Shown piece by piece: positions 32,785-41,176 of a DNA stretch of 64,000 nt. The translations under genes and the position numbers were made by a program. Numbering within the stretch: the first letter of the stretch is position 1; every line of letters begins with the position of its first letter. Under the pieces are notes generated by a model. It did no database searches and was not told where the DNA came from. It saw only the letters and a list, made by a program, of their open reading frames with translations. The stretch comes from Streptomyces radicis (GTDB lineage: Bacteria; Actinomycetota; Actinomycetes; Streptomycetales; Streptomycetaceae): contig NZ_RBDY01000016.1 of assembly GCF_003626575.1 (NCBI RefSeq), positions 80,103 through 144,102 of the forward strand. Reading direction: 5' to 3'.

Positions 32785-32824
32785 CCTGAAGGGGTCAGCA
32801 ACACCGACCCCTGTCCCCTTCAGG
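32785..32824 (+). promoter_or_regulatory. Candidate RNA switch: two exclusive hairpins over the first kdp-operon ribosome-binding site
   Basis: CCTGAAGGGG (32785-32794) pairs perfectly with CCCCTTCAGG (32815-32824). The 3' arm includes the start of the CAGGAG ribosome-binding site (32821-32826) of the 27-residue peptide. Alternatively, GGGGTC (32791-32796) pairs with GACCCC (32806-32811), using the same GGGG and freeing the ribosome-binding site. The two folds cannot coexist. No known riboswitch class was recognised. Confidence 0.5.
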
Positions 32825-32832
32825 AGCATTCG

Positions 32833-32916
32833 ATGGCCGATGTGGTCTTCGTCCTCGTCACCGTGGCGGGCTTCGCCCTGGTGGCGCTCGTCGCCCAAGG
32901 GGTGACGAAGCTGTGA
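32833..32916 (+). CDS. 27-residue membrane peptide ahead of kdpF
   Basis: The frame reads MADVVFVLVTVAGFALVALV followed by AQGVTKL and a stop. It is a single hydrophobic helix with a charged cytoplasmic end, much like KdpF in size and shape. CAGGAG lies 6 nt upstream of the ATG, and the stop overlaps the kdpF GTG (GTGA), so the two are translationally coupled. I recall similar unannotated peptides before kdpF in other actinomycetes. It may be an extra Kdp-stabilising subunit or a coupling peptide; the function is unproven. Confidence 0.75.
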   Translation: MADVVFVLVTVAGFALVALVAQGVTKL

Positions 32917-33002
32917 CCGCTGAGAACATCGCGGGCCTGTGCGTGTCCGTGGCACTGCTCGGATATCTCGTCCTGGCCCTGCTGTTCCCCGAGAAGTTCT
33001 GA
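32913..33002 (+). CDS. kdpF: KdpF, small subunit of the Kdp potassium pump
   Basis: This 29-residue peptide reads MTAENIAGLCVSVALLGYLV and ends LALLFPEKF, a single membrane helix with the LLFPEKF ending typical of KdpF. It packs against KdpA and stabilises the KdpFABC complex. GTG 32913 overlaps the preceding peptide's stop by 4 nt, and the kdpA GTG follows after 9 nt. Confidence 0.9.
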   Translation: MTAENIAGLCVSVALLGYLVLALLFPEKF

Positions 33003-33011
33003 GCGCCCGCC

Positions 33012-34676
33012 GTGAACGAATCTCTCGCGGACATACTCGCGGTCTCCGCCCTGATCGTGGCGCTCGTGCTCGTGCACCGCCCGCTGGGCGACTACATGGC
33101 CGCCGTCTACTCGAGCACGAGGCACCTGCGCGTCGAGCGGTGGATCTACCGCTCGATCGGCGCCGATCCCGACGCGGAGATGCGCTGGACCGCCTATCTA
33201 CGCGGGGTGCTGGCGTTCTCGTTCGTCGGTGTCCTCTTCCTCTACCTGCTCCAGCGGGTCCAGAACCACCTCCCCTGGTCCCTCGGCTTCGACCCGATCA
33301 CGCCGGACCAGGCGTTCAACACCGCCGTGTCGTTCGTGGCCAACACGAACTGGCAGTCCTACTCGGGCGAGGCGGCCATGGGCCACCTCGTCCAGGCCGG
33401 CGGCCTCGCCGTGCAGAACTTCGTCTCCGCCGCCGTCGGGATGGCCGTGGCCGTCGCCCTCGTGCGCGGCTTCGCGCGCTTCCGCACGGGCGAGCTCGGC
33501 AACTTCTGGGCCGACCTGGTGCGCGGCACGATCCGCGTCCTGCTGCCGATCTCGGTGCTCTTCGCGATCGTCCTGGTCGCGCTCGGTACCATCCAGAACT
33601 TCTCGGACATCCAGCAGGTCCAGACGCTCACCGGCACCGATCAGAGCGTCACCGGCGGGCCCGTGGCGTCCCAGGAGGCCATCAAGCACCTGGGCACCAA
33701 CGGCGGCGGCTTCTACAACGCCAACTCCGCCCATCCGTTCTCCAGCCCCGACGCGATCAGCAACATGCTGCTGATCTTCCTGATCCTGGTGATCCCGTTC
33801 TCGATGCCGCGCACGTTCGGCAGGATGGTCGGCAACGTCAAGCAGGGCTGGACGATCGTCGCCGCGATGGGCGTGATCTGGCTGGCCGGCGTCATCGCCG
33901 TCACCGTCGTCGAGCACCAGGCGCCCGGCACGGCGTCGCAGCTGGCGGGCGGGTCGATGGAGGGCAAGGAGCAGCGGTTCGGCGAGGGCGCCTCCTCGCT
34001 GTTCGCGGTCTCCACCACCATGACCTCGACCGGGGCGATCAACTCCTTCCACGACTCCTTCCAAGGGCTCTCGGGCGGCGTGCTGATCTTCGGCATGGTG
34101 CTCGGCGAGGTCGCCCCTGGCGGCGTCGGCTCCGGCCTCTACGGGATGCTGATGCTGGCCGTGATCGCGGTGTTCATCTCCGGGCTCATGGTCGGCCGCA
34201 CGCCCGAGTACCTGGGCAAGAAGCTCGGCGCGCGCGAGATCAAGCTCGCGGCCCTCTACATCCTGGTCACCCCGGCCCTGGTGCTCGGCGGCACCGCCTA
34301 CGCCATGGCCAACGGCGACGGCGAGGAGGCGATGACCAACGTCGGCGCCCATGGCTTCTCCGAGGTCCTCTACGCCTACGCGTCCGCGTCGAACAACAAC
34401 GGCAGCGCGTTCGCGGGCCTCGGCGCCAACACGGAGTTCTTCAACACCACGCTCGGCCTGTGCATGCTGCTCGGCCGCTTCCTGCCCATGGTGTTCGTCC
34501 TCGCCCTGGCCGGCTCGCTGGCCGAGCAACGGCGCGTCCCCGTCACCGCGGGCACGCTGCGCACCCACCAACCCCTCTTCGCCGGGATGCTCGTGGCCAG
34601 CACGGTCGTCGTCGCCGGCCTCACGTTCTTCCCCGCACTCTCCCTCGGCCCCCTCGCGGAAGGACTCGCGACATGA
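33012..34676 (+). CDS. kdpA: KdpA, potassium-binding channel-like subunit
   Basis: This 554-residue polytopic membrane protein has the four selectivity-loop segments of the SKT channel fold visible: VSFVANTNWQSYSGE (about 110-124), LGTNGGGFYNANSAHPF (about 231-247), STTMTSTGAINSFH (about 335-348) and the late ASNNNGSAFAG (about 460-470). It captures K+ and passes it to KdpB. It starts at GTG 33012 and overlaps kdpB by 4 nt (ATGA). Confidence 0.95.
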   Translation: MNESLADILAVSALIVALVLVHRPLGDYMAAVYSSTRHLRVERWIYRSIGADPDAEMRWTAYLRGVLAFSFVGVLFLYLLQRVQNHLPWSLGFDPITPDQAFNTAVSFVANTNWQSYSGEAAMGHLVQAGGLAVQNFVSAAVGMAVAVALVRGFARFRTGELGNFWADLVRGTIRVLLPISVLFAIVLVALGTIQNFSDIQQVQTLTGTDQSVTGGPVASQEAIKHLGTNGGGFYNANSAHPFSSPDAISNMLLIFLILVIPFSMPRTFGRMVGNVKQGWTIVAAMGVIWLAGVIAVTVVEHQAPGTASQLAGGSMEGKEQRFGEGASSLFAVSTTMTSTGAINSFHDSFQGLSGGVLIFGMVLGEVAPGGVGSGLYGMLMLAVIAVFISGLMVGRTPEYLGKKLGAREIKLAALYILVTPALVLGGTAYAMANGDGEEAMTNVGAHGFSEVLYAYASASNNNGSAFAGLGANTEFFNTTLGLCMLLGRFLPMVFVLALAGSLAEQRRVPVTAGTLRTHQPLFAGMLVASTVVVAGLTFFPALSLGPLAEGLAT

Positions 34677-36778
34677 GCACCTCGACGCCGGTCCGCCCAC
34701 GACCGGAGAAGACCCCGCAACGCCCCAAGGACCAGGCGTCCAGGGCCCGCGTCCGCCACGGCGCCTTCGACCCCGCGCTCCTGTGGGAGTCGCTGCCCGA
34801 GGCGTTCCGCAAGCTGGACCCGCGGCTGCTCGTCAGGTCGCCCGTCATGTTCGTGGTCGGCGTCGGCTCGCTGCTCACCACGGTGCTCGCGCTCACCGAC
34901 CCGGGCGACTGGTTCGGCTGGACCATCGCCGCGTGGCTGTGGCTGACCGTGCTGTTCGGCAACCTCGCCGAGGCCGTCGCCGAGGGCCGCGGACGGGCGC
35001 AGGCCGACTCGCTGCGCAGGGCGCGCACCGACACCATGGCCCGCAGGCAGGGACAGGGCGGCGAGGAGCGGGTGCTCGGCACCGAGCTGCGTCTCGGCGA
35101 CCGCGTCGTGTGCGAGGCGGGCGATGTCATCCCCGGTGACGGCGACGTCATCGAGGGCGTCGCCTCGGTCGACGAGTCCGCCATCACCGGCGAGTCGGCC
35201 CCCGTCATCCGCGAGTCCGGCGGCGACCGCTCCGCGGTCACCGGCGGTACCCGGGTGCTGTCCGACCGGATCGTGGTCAGGATCACCGCCAAGCCGGGTG
35301 AGACGTTCCTCGACCGCATGATCAGCCTTGTCGAGGGCGCCGCCCGGCAGAAGACGCCCAACGAGATCGCGCTCAACATCCTGCTGGCGAGCCTGACCGT
35401 GGTCTTCCTGATGGCGGTCGTCACGCTCCAGCCGTTCGCCGTCCACGCGGGCGCCGAGCAGTCCCTCGTGGTGCTCACCGCGCTGCTGGTCTGCCTCATC
35501 CCGACCACGATCGGCGCGCTGCTGTCCGCGATCGGCATCGCGGGGATGGACCGCCTGGTGCAGCGCAACGTCCTGGCGACGTCGGGGCGCGCGGTCGAGG
35601 CGGCGGGCGACGTGTCGACGCTGCTGCTCGACAAGACCGGCACGATCACCCACGGCAACCGGCAGGCGTCCGTCCTCGTGACCGCCCCCGGGGTCGCCGA
35701 GGCCGAGCTCGCCGACGCGGCGCAGCTGTCGTCCCTCGCGGACGAGACGCCCGAGGGCCGCTCGATCGTCGCGCTCGCCCTCGCGCGCCACGGGCGCGGG
35801 GAGCGTTCGAGGGAGTCGGTCGAGGGCGCCGCGTGGGTGCCGTTCACCGCGGGGACCCGGATGTCCGGCGTGGACGCGGGCTCCGTGCGGATCCGCAAGG
35901 GCGCCGTCGGCGCGGTCACCGGCTGGGTGACCGAGCGGGGCGGCACCGTTCCCGCCCCGATCCTGGGCGCCGTCGAGGCCATCAGCTCGGGCGGCGGCAC
36001 CCCGCTGCTCGTCGCGGAGGAGCGGGAAGGGACCGCGCGCGTGCTCGGCGCCGTCCACCTCAAGGACGTCGTCAAGGAGGGCATGGCGGAACGGTTCGCC
36101 GAGCTGCGGCGGATGGGCATCAGAACGGTCATGATCACCGGCGACAACGCCAGGACCGCCAAGGCCATCGCCGAGGAGGCGGGCGTCGACGACTACCTCG
36201 CCGAGGCCACCCCCGAGGACAAGATGGCGCTCATCCGCCGCGAGCAGGCGGGCGGCCGCCTCGTCGCCATGACGGGCGACGGCACCAACGACGCCCCCGC
36301 CCTCGCCCAGGCCGACGTCGGGGTCGCCATGAACACCGGCACCTCCGCCGCCAAGGAGGCCGGGAACATGGTCGACCTGGACTCCGACCCGACCAAGCTG
36401 ATCGAGATCGTGCAGATCGGCAAGCAGCTGCTCATCACGCGCGGCGCGCTGACCACGTTCTCCATCGCCAACGACATCGCGAAGTACTTCGCGATCATCC
36501 CCGCGATGTTCGCGGTGGCCTACCCGAGCCTGAACGACCTCAACATCATGGGGCTCTCCTCGCCCGAGTCGGCCATCCTCTCCGCGGTCGTCTTCAACGC
36601 GCTGATCATCGTGGGCCTGGTGCCGCTCGCCCTGCGCGGCGTCGGCTACCGGCCGATGGGCGCGGAGCAGATGCTCCGCCGCAACATCGCCGTCTACGGC
36701 GTCGGCGGCCTGATCGCCCCGTTCCTCGGGATCAAGCTGATCGACATGCTCATCTCCCTCATCCCCGGCATTGGGTGA
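34673..36778 (+). CDS. kdpB: KdpB, P-type ATPase subunit
   Basis: This 701-residue P-type ATPase has the actuator TGES loop (ITGESAPV), phosphorylated Asp320 in LLLDKTGTITHGN, the KGA-type nucleotide-binding site (RIRKGAVGAV) and the hinge MTGDGTNDAPALAQADVGVAM. It drives K+ uptake at the expense of ATP. The Ser of TGES is the residue whose phosphorylation inhibits the E. coli pump. ATG 34673 is chosen inside a longer open frame because it overlaps the kdpA stop and starts the family N-terminus. Confidence 0.95.
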   Translation: MSTSTPVRPRPEKTPQRPKDQASRARVRHGAFDPALLWESLPEAFRKLDPRLLVRSPVMFVVGVGSLLTTVLALTDPGDWFGWTIAAWLWLTVLFGNLAEAVAEGRGRAQADSLRRARTDTMARRQGQGGEERVLGTELRLGDRVVCEAGDVIPGDGDVIEGVASVDESAITGESAPVIRESGGDRSAVTGGTRVLSDRIVVRITAKPGETFLDRMISLVEGAARQKTPNEIALNILLASLTVVFLMAVVTLQPFAVHAGAEQSLVVLTALLVCLIPTTIGALLSAIGIAGMDRLVQRNVLATSGRAVEAAGDVSTLLLDKTGTITHGNRQASVLVTAPGVAEAELADAAQLSSLADETPEGRSIVALALARHGRGERSRESVEGAAWVPFTAGTRMSGVDAGSVRIRKGAVGAVTGWVTERGGTVPAPILGAVEAISSGGGTPLLVAEEREGTARVLGAVHLKDVVKEGMAERFAELRRMGIRTVMITGDNARTAKAIAEEAGVDDYLAEATPEDKMALIRREQAGGRLVAMTGDGTNDAPALAQADVGVAMNTGTSAAKEAGNMVDLDSDPTKLIEIVQIGKQLLITRGALTTFSIANDIAKYFAIIPAMFAVAYPSLNDLNIMGLSSPESAILSAVVFNALIIVGLVPLALRGVGYRPMGAEQMLRRNIAVYGVGGLIAPFLGIKLIDMLISLIPGIG

Positions 36779-36783
36779 CCCTT

Positions 36784-37392
36784 ATGTCCTTCAACCCACG
36801 TGTCATGGCGCGCCCCCTGTGGGCGGCGCTCAGGGCGCTTCTCGTCCTCACCCTGGTCACCGGCGTGATCTACCCGGCGGTGATCACGGGCGTGGCGCAG
36901 GCGGCGTTCTCCGGCAAGGCCAACGGCTCGATGGTCGAGGCGGACGGCCGCGAGGTCGGCTCCGAGCTGATCGGCCAGACCTGGAACGACGCGGACGGCG
37001 ACCCCGATCCGCGGTGGTTCCAGCCCCGCCCGTCCCACAGCGGCTACGACCCAGGCGCCACAGGATCGGGCCAGCTCGGCGCGAGCGACCCCACGCTGGT
37101 GGAGACGGTCGCCGAGGCCAGGCGGCAGGTCGCCACGTTCAACGGCGTGCGCGAGGACGAGGTGCCGCCCGACGCCGTCACCGGCTCGGGGTCCGCCGTC
37201 GACCCGCACATCTCGCCCGAGTACGCCGCGATCCAGACGCACCGGGTCGCCGAGGCCAACGACCTGTCGGCCGACGAGGTCGCGGGCCTGGTCGAGGACC
37301 ACATCGAGGGCCGTGACCTGGGCTTCCTCGGCAACGAACGGGTCAATGTCCTCGCACTCAACCTCGCCCTGCGCGAGCTGGCACAGGGCTGA
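36784..37392 (+). CDS. kdpC: KdpC, Kdp accessory subunit
   Basis: This 202-residue protein has one N-terminal membrane helix (about 12-35, LLVLTLVTGVIYPAVITGVAQ). An extracytoplasmic domain follows with RWFQPRPSHSGYDPGATGSG, SGSAVDPHISPEYA and VNVLALNLALRELA, all KdpC hallmarks. It helps assemble and activate the pump. It starts 5 nt after kdpB. Confidence 0.95.
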   Translation: MSFNPRVMARPLWAALRALLVLTLVTGVIYPAVITGVAQAAFSGKANGSMVEADGREVGSELIGQTWNDADGDPDPRWFQPRPSHSGYDPGATGSGQLGASDPTLVETVAEARRQVATFNGVREDEVPPDAVTGSGSAVDPHISPEYAAIQTHRVAEANDLSADEVAGLVEDHIEGRDLGFLGNERVNVLALNLALRELAQG

Positions 37393-37469
37393 ACACCGCC
37401 GCCTCCACGAGGCACCCGGCGCCCGCCCGCCCCCGTCCCGGGGCGGGCGTGCACCGACGGCGGGTGAGC

Positions 37470-37475
37470 GAGAAT
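37470..37475 (+). promoter_or_regulatory. -10 element GAGAAT, predicted leaderless kdpD start
   Basis: GAGAAT ends 6 nt before ATG 37482, in the 89-nt gap after kdpC. It suggests that kdpDE has its own promoter separate from the kdpFABC message. Confidence 0.45.
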
Positions 37476-37481
37476 GGAAAC

Positions 37482-40052
37482 ATGGCACGTCGCGGCAGAC
37501 TGCGGATCTATCTGGGCGCCGCCCCCGGCGTGGGCAAGACCTACGCCATGCTCTCCGAGGCCCACCGGCGCGCCGAGCGCGGCACCGACCTGGTCGTCGC
37601 CCTTGTCGAGCACCACGACAGGCCCCGCACCCAGGTCCTCCTCCAGGGGCTCGAGCAGGTCCCGCGCACGGAGTTCAGGTACCGCGAGCGGGTCTTCAGC
37701 GAGATGGACGCGGACGCCGTGATCCGCCGCGCCCCGAAGGTCGCCCTCGTCGACGAGCTGGCCCACACCAATGTGCCGGGATCCCGCAACGAGAAGCGGT
37801 ACCAGGACATCGAGGAGCTGCTCGACGCGGGCATCGACGTCATCTCCACGGTCAACATCCAGCACCTGGAGTCGCTCGGCGACGTCGTGGAGTCGATCAC
37901 CGGCGTCCGCCAGCGCGAGACCGTGCCGGACGAGGTCGTCCGCAGCGCCGAGCAGATCGAGCTGGTGGACATGGCGCCCGAGGCGCTGCGCCGCCGCATG
38001 GCCCACGGGAACATCTACGCCCCCGACCAGGTGGACGCCGCCCTGTCGCACTACTTCAGACCCGGGAACCTGACGGCCCTGCGCGAGCTGGCGCTGCTGT
38101 GGACCGCCGACCGCGTGGACGCCTATCTCCAGCGGTACCGCAGCGAGCACGGCATACGGTCCACGTGGCACGCCAGGGAGCGCATCGTCGTCGGGCTCAC
38201 CGGCGGCCCCGAGGGCAGCACCCTGATCCGGCGCGCGGCCCGCATGGCGGCCAAGAGCTCGGGCAGCGAGGTGCTGGCCGTCTACGTCTCCCGCGCCGAC
38301 GGCCTGACCTCGGCGTCCCCGCGCGAGCTGGCCGCCCAGCGGACGCTGGTCGAGCAGCTCGGCGGATCGTTTCACCATGTGATCGGCGACGACATCCCCG
38401 CCTCGCTCCTCGACTTCGCCCGCGGGGTCAACGCCAACCAGATCGTGCTCGGCTCCAGCCGCCGCAAGGCGTGGCAGTACATCTTCGGGCCCGGCGTGGG
38501 CTCCACCGTGGCCCGCGAGTCGGGCTCCGACATCGACGTGCACATCGTCACCCACGACGAGGTGGCCAAGGGCCGGGGGCTGCCCTCGGCGCGCGGCGCC
38601 AGGCTGGGCCGCTCCCGGCTGATCACCGGCTGGATCATCGGCATCGCGGGTCCGCTGCTGCTGACCCTGGCGATGCCCGAGCCCTCGCCGGGCGCGGAGT
38701 TCGCCAGCGACGTGCTGCTGTTCCTCTCGGTCACCGTGCTGGCCGCCCTGACCGGCGGCCTCTACCCCGGCGTCGTCTCCGCCTTCGTCGGCTCCCTCCT
38801 GCTGAACTACTACTTCGCCAGGCCCACCCGCCAGTGGTCGGTCTCCGAGGGCCACAACGTCGTGGCGATCGTCGTGTTCTTCGCCATCGCCGTGGCCGTC
38901 GCCACCGTGGTGGACCGCTCGGCCCGCCGCACCCAGCAGGCGGCCAGGCTGCGCGCCGAGTCCGAGACGCTGACGCTGCTCGCCGGGAGCGTGCTGCGCG
39001 GCGAGGACTCGCTCACCGCCCTGCTCGAGCGGGCCAGGGAGACGTTCGGCATGGAGGCGGCCGCCCTGCTCGAGCGCGACCCCGAGCGCCGCAAGTGGTC
39101 CTGCGTCGGCAGCGTCTCCGTCACCGACCAGGCCCGCCCGCTCAACAAGCCCGACGACGCCGACGTGGACGTGCCGGTGGGCGACCGGACCATGCTCGCG
39201 CTCTCGGGCCGGGTGCTGCCCGCCGAGGACCGCCGCGTGCTGACCGCGTTCGCCGCCCACGCCGCGGCGATCCTGGACCGCCAGCGGCTCAAGGACGAGG
39301 CGGTCCGCGCGCACAAGCTGGCCGAGGGGAACAGGATCCGCACCGCCCTCCTCGCCGCCGTCTCGCACGACCTGCGCACCCCGCTCTCCGCGATCAAGGC
39401 CAGCGTCTCCAGCCTGCGCTCCGACGACGTCGCCTGGTCCGACGAGGACGAGGCCGACCTCCTCGAGGCCATCGAGCAGGGCGCGGACCGCCTCGACCAG
39501 CTGGTCGGGAACCTCCTGGACATGTCCAGGCTCCAGACGGGCACCGTCGAGCCGCTGATCCGCGAGATCGACCTGGACGAGGTGGTGCCGAGGGCGCTCA
39601 CCGGCATGCCCGACGTCTCCCAGGTGCAGCTCGACATCCCCGAGTCGCTGCCGTTCGCCGCGGCCGACCCGGGCCTGCTGGAGCGCGGCGTCGCCAACAT
39701 CGTGGAGAACGCCGTCAAGTACAGCCCCCAGGGCCAGCGCGTCCTCGTCCGCGCCAGCAGCCTCGGGAACACCGTCGAGCTGCGCGTCGTCGACCGGGGG
39801 CCCGGCGTTCCCGAGGGCGACAAGGAGCGGATATTCGAGCCGTTCCAGCGGTACGGGGACACCCCGAGGGGCAACGGCGTCGGCCTCGGGCTCGCCGTCG
39901 CCCGCGGCTTCGCCGAGGCGATGCACGGCACCCTGCACGCCGAGGACACCCCCGGCGGAGGGCTGACCATGGTGCTCACCCTCCCCACCGCACGCCAGAC
40001 GGCCAGGACAGAACGGGAGACAGCCCATGCACCGGGTCCTCGTGGTCGATGA
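37482..40052 (+). CDS. kdpD: KdpD, potassium/turgor sensor histidine kinase
   Basis: This 856-residue kinase has the full KdpD layout. The N-terminal KdpD domain has Walker A GAAPGVGKT (about 10-18) and VDELAHTN. A universal-stress-like domain lies at about 230-355. Four clustered membrane segments lie at about 380-485, then a GAF-like domain. HisKA has His629 (SHDLRTP) and the HATPase domain has VENAVKYS and GVGLGLAVARGF. It phosphorylates KdpE under K+ limitation. ATG 37482 is chosen at the conserved start; GTG 37449 is possible. Confidence 0.94.
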   Translation: MARRGRLRIYLGAAPGVGKTYAMLSEAHRRAERGTDLVVALVEHHDRPRTQVLLQGLEQVPRTEFRYRERVFSEMDADAVIRRAPKVALVDELAHTNVPGSRNEKRYQDIEELLDAGIDVISTVNIQHLESLGDVVESITGVRQRETVPDEVVRSAEQIELVDMAPEALRRRMAHGNIYAPDQVDAALSHYFRPGNLTALRELALLWTADRVDAYLQRYRSEHGIRSTWHARERIVVGLTGGPEGSTLIRRAARMAAKSSGSEVLAVYVSRADGLTSASPRELAAQRTLVEQLGGSFHHVIGDDIPASLLDFARGVNANQIVLGSSRRKAWQYIFGPGVGSTVARESGSDIDVHIVTHDEVAKGRGLPSARGARLGRSRLITGWIIGIAGPLLLTLAMPEPSPGAEFASDVLLFLSVTVLAALTGGLYPGVVSAFVGSLLLNYYFARPTRQWSVSEGHNVVAIVVFFAIAVAVATVVDRSARRTQQAARLRAESETLTLLAGSVLRGEDSLTALLERARETFGMEAAALLERDPERRKWSCVGSVSVTDQARPLNKPDDADVDVPVGDRTMLALSGRVLPAEDRRVLTAFAAHAAAILDRQRLKDEAVRAHKLAEGNRIRTALLAAVSHDLRTPLSAIKASVSSLRSDDVAWSDEDEADLLEAIEQGADRLDQLVGNLLDMSRLQTGTVEPLIREIDLDEVVPRALTGMPDVSQVQLDIPESLPFAAADPGLLERGVANIVENAVKYSPQGQRVLVRASSLGNTVELRVVDRGPGVPEGDKERIFEPFQRYGDTPRGNGVGLGLAVARGFAEAMHGTLHAEDTPGGGLTMVLTLPTARQTARTERETAHAPGPRGR

Positions 40053-40707
40053 CGAGCCGCAGATCCTGCGGGCGCTCGTCATCAACCTCAAGGCGCGCAA
40101 GTACGAGGTCGACACCGCCGCCGACGGCGCCTCGGCCCTGCGCCTCGCGGCCGACCGGCACCCCGACGTGATCATCCTCGACCTCGGCCTGCCCGACATG
40201 GACGGCGTCCGGGTCATCACCGGCATCCGCGGCTGGACCCGGGTCCCGATCATCGTCCTCTCCGCCCGCCACACCTCGGACGAGAAGGTCGAGGCGCTCG
40301 ACGCGGGCGCGGACGACTACGTGACCAAGCCGTTCGGCATGGACGAGCTGCTGGCCCGGCTGCGCGCCGCGGTGCGCCGCGCCGAGCCCAGCGCCGCGGA
40401 GGACGAGGCCGTCGTGGAGATCGGCGGCTTCACCATCGACCTCGCGGCCAAGAAGGTCCACCGCGAGGGGCGCGACGTCCGCCTCACCCCGACCGAGTGG
40501 CACCTGCTCGAGGTGCTGATCCGCAACACCGGGCGCCTCGTCAGCCAGAAGCAGCTGCTCCAGGAGGTCTGGGGCCCGTCCTACGGCACCGAGACGAACT
40601 ATCTGCGGGTCTACATGGCGCAGCTGCGCCGCAAGCTCGAGGTCGACCCCTCGGAGCCACGCCATCTGATCACGGAGCCCGGCATGGGATACCGGTTCGA
40701 GCGCTGA
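40027..40707 (+). CDS. kdpE: KdpE, OmpR-family response regulator
   Basis: This 226-residue regulator has receiver phospho-acceptor Asp52 (VIILDLGLPDMDG), YVTKPFGMDELLARL, and a C-terminal winged helix ending LITEPGMGYRFER. It activates kdpFABC. Its ATG lies 26 nt inside the kdpD 3' end, so synthesis is coupled to the sensor. Confidence 0.94.
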   Translation: MHRVLVVDDEPQILRALVINLKARKYEVDTAADGASALRLAADRHPDVIILDLGLPDMDGVRVITGIRGWTRVPIIVLSARHTSDEKVEALDAGADDYVTKPFGMDELLARLRAAVRRAEPSAAEDEAVVEIGGFTIDLAAKKVHREGRDVRLTPTEWHLLEVLIRNTGRLVSQKQLLQEVWGPSYGTETNYLRVYMAQLRRKLEVDPSEPRHLITEPGMGYRFER

Positions 40708-40749
40708 TCGGGATCCGCCGGGCCAGGACCCGGCGGGGCCCGCCCACGT

Positions 40750-40755
40750 TACGCT
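40750..40755 (+). promoter_or_regulatory. -10 element TACGCT, predicted leaderless start
   Basis: TACGCT ends 6 nt before ATG 40762 of the OB-fold gene, with the same hexamer and spacer type as at 16785. Confidence 0.6.
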
Positions 40756-40761
40756 GATGGC

Positions 40762-41172
40762 ATGAGTGCCGATGGTGGCTCGGGGACCCGGAAGCGCGGG
40801 GGGCGGCTGTGGCGGCTCCTGGGGCGGAACGGCCCCGGCGAGGGCGAGGATCTCAGCGCGGCGGACGAGCCTCCCGACGCCGGTTGCACCCGCATCGGGG
40901 ACTGCGGCGAGGGCCCTGCCGGTCGCCCCGTGGTCCGGGTGACCGGTACGCTGCGCACCGTGACCGAGCGGACGGTGGCGGGCCTGCCCGCGCTCCAGGC
41001 CGAGTTGGACGACGGCAGCGCCTCGCTCCAGGTGGTCTGGCTGGGGCGGCGCGCCATCGCGGGCATCGAGCCAGGGCGTTCCCTCGTCGCCTCAGGGCGG
41101 GTCACGGTGACGCACGGCAGGCCGGTGTTGTTCAATCCCCGTTACCAGCTGCAACCCCGTGGACAGGAGTAG
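40762..41172 (+). CDS. OB-fold nucleic-acid-binding-like protein
   Basis: This 136-residue protein has a disordered basic start followed by a single OB-fold (about 55-130). Strands such as VVRVTGTLRTVTER, LQAELDDGSASLQVVWLG and RSLVASGRVTVTHGRPVLFN resemble the anticodon-binding or RecG-type OB domain. It is probably cytoplasmic and may bind single-stranded nucleic acid; this is inferred from the fold only. It is followed after 4 nt by the DUF3159 gene. Confidence 0.75.
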   Translation: MSADGGSGTRKRGGRLWRLLGRNGPGEGEDLSAADEPPDAGCTRIGDCGEGPAGRPVVRVTGTLRTVTERTVAGLPALQAELDDGSASLQVVWLGRRAIAGIEPGRSLVASGRVTVTHGRPVLFNPRYQLQPRGQE

Positions 41173-41176
41173 CCAG

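Noticed and set aside
32710..32832. Cyclic di-AMP (ydaO-type) riboswitch before kdp
   Set aside because: The leader is too short and I do not see that class's conserved pseudo-symmetric core; only the two simple competing hairpins are supported.
32939..34672. Upstream extension of the KdpB frame, giving a 1279-residue open frame across kdpA
   Set aside because: The extension is Arg/Pro/Gly-rich shadow sequence opposite a clear KdpA in another frame; ATG 34673 overlaps the kdpA stop and starts the family N-terminus.
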